Shown: one piece after another, positions 19,861 through 22,753 of the stretch
Layout of the letters: each line of letters opens with the position of its first letter
Position numbering within the stretch: position 1 is the stretch's first letter
Origin: Sphaeroforma arctica JP610
Taxonomy: Eukaryota; Opisthokonta; Ichthyosporea; Ichthyophonida
NCBI RefSeq assembly: GCF_001186125.1
Contig: NW_014040539.1
Span: forward strand, 172,945-195,697
Length of the DNA stretch: 22,753 nt
Direction: 5' to 3'
Made by a program: the position numbers and the translations under genes
Notes under the pieces: model-generated
What the model was told of the DNA's origin: nothing
What the model saw: the letters and a program-made list of their open reading frames with translations, nothing else
The model's database searches: none

Positions 19861-20249
19861 TTTATAAATCCGTTAAAAATCAAATACTGTAATGTACAAA
19901 AATTAACGTATAAACGGTTTGCGTTGCTCAGGTATGCATTTAAAAAAAATATAGAGGTGCGATATTTTAAAAGCAATCAGAATATAAAACAACCATACTC
20001 TTGAAAAATCCGGTTTCCATTTTGGTTCAGATGATGCGGATACTGTTATTCCGTTCACGCGCTCTATGCCCCTATGTAGTTCTTTAAAATAGTGGGAGAG
20101 GGGGGTTTGTTCTCGTGCCTAACAAAACATTTAAGGAGATACAAAGCTGCAGAATTTAGGATGCACGAGCTACATCTAGAAGTATCTGATAGGTTATTAT
20201 ACAATAATTCTTAGTTTACTATGAGAGCACTTATAATTTATAGGATATA

Positions 20250-20468
20250 ATGCACTCTTTGCACATTTATATACCAAGGTTCTACTTGTTGGAGTTCGAT
20301 TTTTATGACTATCATAACCAACCGACATTTGGTGTTAAAAAAACGTACGTCGGTGACTCTCTTATATTTTTTTCTGAAGATAATGTATATATAAAAGGCT
20401 CTTTCCATCCCATACTATTGCAACCACTGAACCCGGTTGGTAGCTTGAGAATATATGTGATATATTAA
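20250..20468 (+). CDS. Small AT-rich orphan ORF
   Basis: A complete 72-codon frame beginning MHSLHIYIPRFYLLEFDF and ending GSLRIYVIY. It is aromatic-rich (many Tyr and Phe) and is not made of simple repeats, unlike other small ORFs here. It has no recognisable motif and no similarity that I know. Codon composition is more AT-rich than the neighbouring exons. It may be chance, a lineage-specific gene, or an eroded fragment. Confidence 0.18.
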   Translation: MHSLHIYIPRFYLLEFDFYDYHNQPTFGVKKTYVGDSLIFFSEDNVYIKGSFHPILLQPLNPVGSLRIYVIY

Positions 20469-21647
20469 GAACGCTTTCCCCATTGTTTCTTTAAAATATG
20501 TATTTGTTACTGTCGTTTTTTCGCACCTGTAATGGAATCCAAAAATGGGTTGCTTTCGCTTTTGGCATATAATCAGGAAAGTATATATGAATTTGTGCGT
20601 TTTAGTTCACAGTGCAGGAATATATATGTTTTGATAATAGTTTAGGGAGTTGATGTTTTAGTCTAAACCTGCAGATGTTGCTGAATCATTTTAGTCGACC
20701 TATCAAACTCCAACAATACGGCAAAAGCCACAGAAACCAAAGCTGTCAACCGGTGATATCATCAGAATCAATACATATACAGCTGGGACAGAGTGGTGTA
20801 TTGTAATACTAGCATTTCGTATGATCAGCATTCAAAGGATAACCGCAGTTTCTACATTTGATTAAACAACCCTTATATAAATACCATATGCTATTTTAAA
20901 ATCATCCAGTTGGGCATCTCTGTGAGAAACGTAATGGGGCCCGTGCCTGAGTTATTTCAACTCGCACACGTTCGCCTTTGACATATTGCGCAGGTGTCAA
21001 CAAAGTTTAACGCATCGAGCATATGCTCATTCTCGATATTTATTGTATTCTGAACAAAGTCGTGTATTCTAAATGACACATTTACCGATCCAAGGTTTAG
21101 CGGCACAACGGCGGTTAGATGTTCACTTATCTTTCGGGATTGCTATTAAACCCAGTAACGCGTTCTATTGAATAGCAGAGATGCATCGTATTTACAGTAA
21201 GAAATATATTAACCCAACGTCGCTGGATACAATGTGTCGTGTATCTGTTGAATCCCGAGCTCTTATTTCAAAAAGGGTAGTTATAACATAACGGATTGCG
21301 GCTCGTCATATCAGACCTCTATACTAGGTGACAGTACTTCTTTCGCGTTTGTTTAGTGCCACGCCTTGTGAATCTCACAACCACCTATCGAGGGCAATGG
21401 AGATAGTGCGACGTAAACACACTGTATGTACATACATTGTACTCGTAGCGCAACATTGACGCGAATTCCCCTCAAAACCGCCTATGTAACTTATTGACGA
21501 AGTGTTCAAATGCAATATTTATAGTGATGAAGATTGATGCGTTTTATTCACTGTCGTGTAGTGTACTTGCACTATCGCGTGCACATGCAGAATAAGTTAA
21601 GAATTTAGATACTGTCGAGGCTCAGCGCTCCACTGACACAAGTGAAT

Positions 21648-21724
21648 ACACACTATAACAAGACAACACCACCCACTGAATAAAAGACACAAGGAACACA
21701 CACTATAACAAGACAACACCACCC
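21648..21724. repeat. Two-copy direct repeat, period 50 bp
   Basis: A 27-bp phrase (ACACACTATAACAAGACAAC and seven further bases) occurs at 21648-21674 and identically at 21698-21724, with a different 23-bp spacer. It lies ~700 bp upstream of the oxidoreductase start. No function is apparent. Confidence 0.75.
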
Positions 21725-22406
21725 TTGCCCAATCTTTCTTCTCCAGATATAATTCAAAGTAAGGCTATACACAAATCACCGGCTACGTGTATGATTGTTC
21801 GATTCTCAGCTCCAGTCATTGCTACCGACTATAAAGTCACTCCCCCCAGTACATACTTCGTAGAAACAGTCTGTTTTAAATTTTCAAAAATCTTTATTCA
21901 TTTGAAGGCCGAATCATAAAAAGAAACGCACGCATACATCCATACAGCCACAAATTTATAACATACATATTTAGCTGACGAGCGAGCATCGACAACAACG
22001 ATATCCAGCAATCAGCATCCACACCAAATATGTATATGTTTGATCGTCATGCATTTTTGAATGACCCGTGCCTAATTGTTAGATATGTGTTGACAGCTGG
22101 CCAGCATAATAAACTGACACAGAATGATGAAATCTTAAAATCTCATTGCACAATAATAAAATATCTTTGACTCTCACCGCCGTTTTTATATTTATCACAA
22201 AAGAGCAAAGTGTGCAGAAAAAGCCAAAGCTCTTTGCAGTTTGCTGTTTGTGGGCGTCTGACCGCCTGTAGCCAAACAAGTAAGATGGAATATGATATTG
22301 TCGCATAAATATTAATATAAATGGACATAGATAGAGTCAAGTCTTGTTTTCTTCCAAACACATGACCTCAACAGGCTCGACCTGTAAATAAATACTTGCT
22401 AACAGT

Positions 22407-22586
22407 ATGACGAAAGAACAAGCATACGCAGCTCAGCATGATTCCGTGCGGCAGGGCTTCACGAAGAAACGCATAGAAGATTTCGTGAATGGGGGCCCGG
22501 TGGACGCTATAGTGATCGGTAGCGGACTGGGTGGCCTAACCACGGCTGCCATGTTGTCACGTGCAGGCTGGCGCGTGCTTGTTTTG
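22407..22586 (+). CDS. First coding exon of a RetSat/carotenoid-isomerase-like FAD oxidoreductase
   Basis: The ATG at 22407 opens MTKEQAYAAQHDSVRQGFTK, and the exon ends RAGWRVLVL at a GTATGT donor (22587). It is 60 codons, phase 0. From codon 31 it shows the N-terminal Rossmann dinucleotide-binding unit VDAIVIGSGLGGLTTAAML, with the GxGxxG glycines at codons 38, 40 and 43. In the phytoene desaturase/retinol saturase/carotenoid isomerase family this strand-helix-strand is followed by an acidic residue that binds the FAD ribose, typically an E beginning the next segment. That residue would be the first codon of exon 2, outside the window. The family oxidises, reduces or isomerises polyene lipids such as retinol or carotenoids. 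Only 60 residues are visible, so the subfamily is uncertain. There is no signal peptide in this exon. It runs head-to-head with the coiled-coil gene, about 3 kb apart. Confidence 0.72.
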
Positions 22587-22753
22587 GTATGTAGATTTTA
22601 GACTTCCCAAGACCATATAGTAGTGTGTATGTCAGACACTAGTGTGTGTTTCAACGCAAGTTTGATTGATATGGGCATAGTAACTTACAGTTTGATATAC
22701 TATTTGTAAATATAAAATTAAATTTGTATTCGTGTAATTTTTACACACACACA
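22587..22753 (+). other. Start of intron 1 of the oxidoreductase gene
   Basis: Begins GTATGTAGATTTTAG and becomes AT-rich, ending in a CA run at the window edge. In-frame stop TAG follows six codons after the donor, supporting splicing here. The acceptor is not in the window. Confidence 0.6.

Larger units (their letters stand above)
19424..22406. promoter_or_regulatory. Intergenic region between two divergent genes
   Basis: About 3 kb separates the two start codons, so it should hold both promoters. A minus-strand AT-rich stretch at 19582-19594 (sense TATTTATATATTA) lies ~165 bp before the coiled-coil ATG. AATATTAATATAAATG at 22308-22323 lies ~90 bp before the oxidoreductase ATG. Either could be TATA-like, but AT-rich runs are common here. 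A hairpin, a short orphan ORF and a 50-bp duplication are listed separately. Otherwise I see no coding signal from 19930 to 20240 or from 20470 to 21640. Confidence 0.4.

Noticed and set aside
21725-21919. 64-codon plus-strand ORF upstream of the oxidoreductase gene
   Set aside because: No motif or splice context, and it starts within the 50-bp duplication. Not distinguishable from chance.

Overview
This is eukaryotic nuclear DNA. It contains two head-to-head, spliced protein genes: a long multi-exon coiled-coil gene on the minus strand (68 to 19423, with its 3' end beyond base 1) and the first coding exon of a RetSat/carotenoid-isomerase-like oxidoreductase on the plus strand (22407 to 22586). 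Short GC-richer exons sit in large AT-rich introns packed with microsatellites and minisatellites, with GT-AG borders. A unicellular relative of animals with long introns, such as an ichthyosporean, would fit. That placement is inference; nothing in the window proves it.

Minus-strand gene. I traced 19 candidate exons by their coiled-coil reading, splice signals and matching phases: 1 (19309-19423), 2 (14456-14616), 3 (14198-14218), 4 (14044-14064), 5 (13542-13619), 6 (12346-12438), 7 (10687-10791), 8 (10014-10112), 9 (7881-7961), 10 (6252-6418), 11 (5981-6040), 12 (4285-4410), 13 (3305-3389), 14 (2806-2934), 15 (1450-1659), 16 (1317-1382), 17 (1184-1249), 18 (350-778) and 19 (68-100). All 18 junctions agree in phase: 14 are phase 0, three are phase 2 and one is phase 1. 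The joined frame is 715 codons with no stop. The protein has a short low-complexity N-terminus (exons 1-2), then almost continuous Q/E/K/R-rich coiled coil. I do not recognise an orthologue.

The most interesting signal is how this gene seems to grow. At five places the 3' tail of an exon, with its splice donor and some following intron, has been copied just downstream in the direction of transcription. In four places the copy can act as a new in-phase mini-exon, and its acceptor AG comes from an AG inside the parent exon (often the end of a CAG or GAG codon). Copies range from nearly identical (exons 16 and 17, a 133-bp unit) to decayed (5739-5800 and 3955-4012). Exon 18 also carries a striking heptad register with nine cysteines in one core position.

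Introns. Almost every long intron holds its own private minisatellite, with units of 23, 25, 26, 31, 43, 46, 49, 50, 56, 68, 78 or 107 bp. CA-rich runs lie mostly on the plus strand, so the unspliced transcript is UG-rich. A 20-N assembly gap lies in the 43-bp array.

The intergenic region (19424-22406) has no confident gene. It holds a clean hairpin at 19827-19860, a 72-codon AT-rich orphan ORF and a 50-bp-period duplication. I found no tRNA, rRNA, CRISPR array or intact mobile element.
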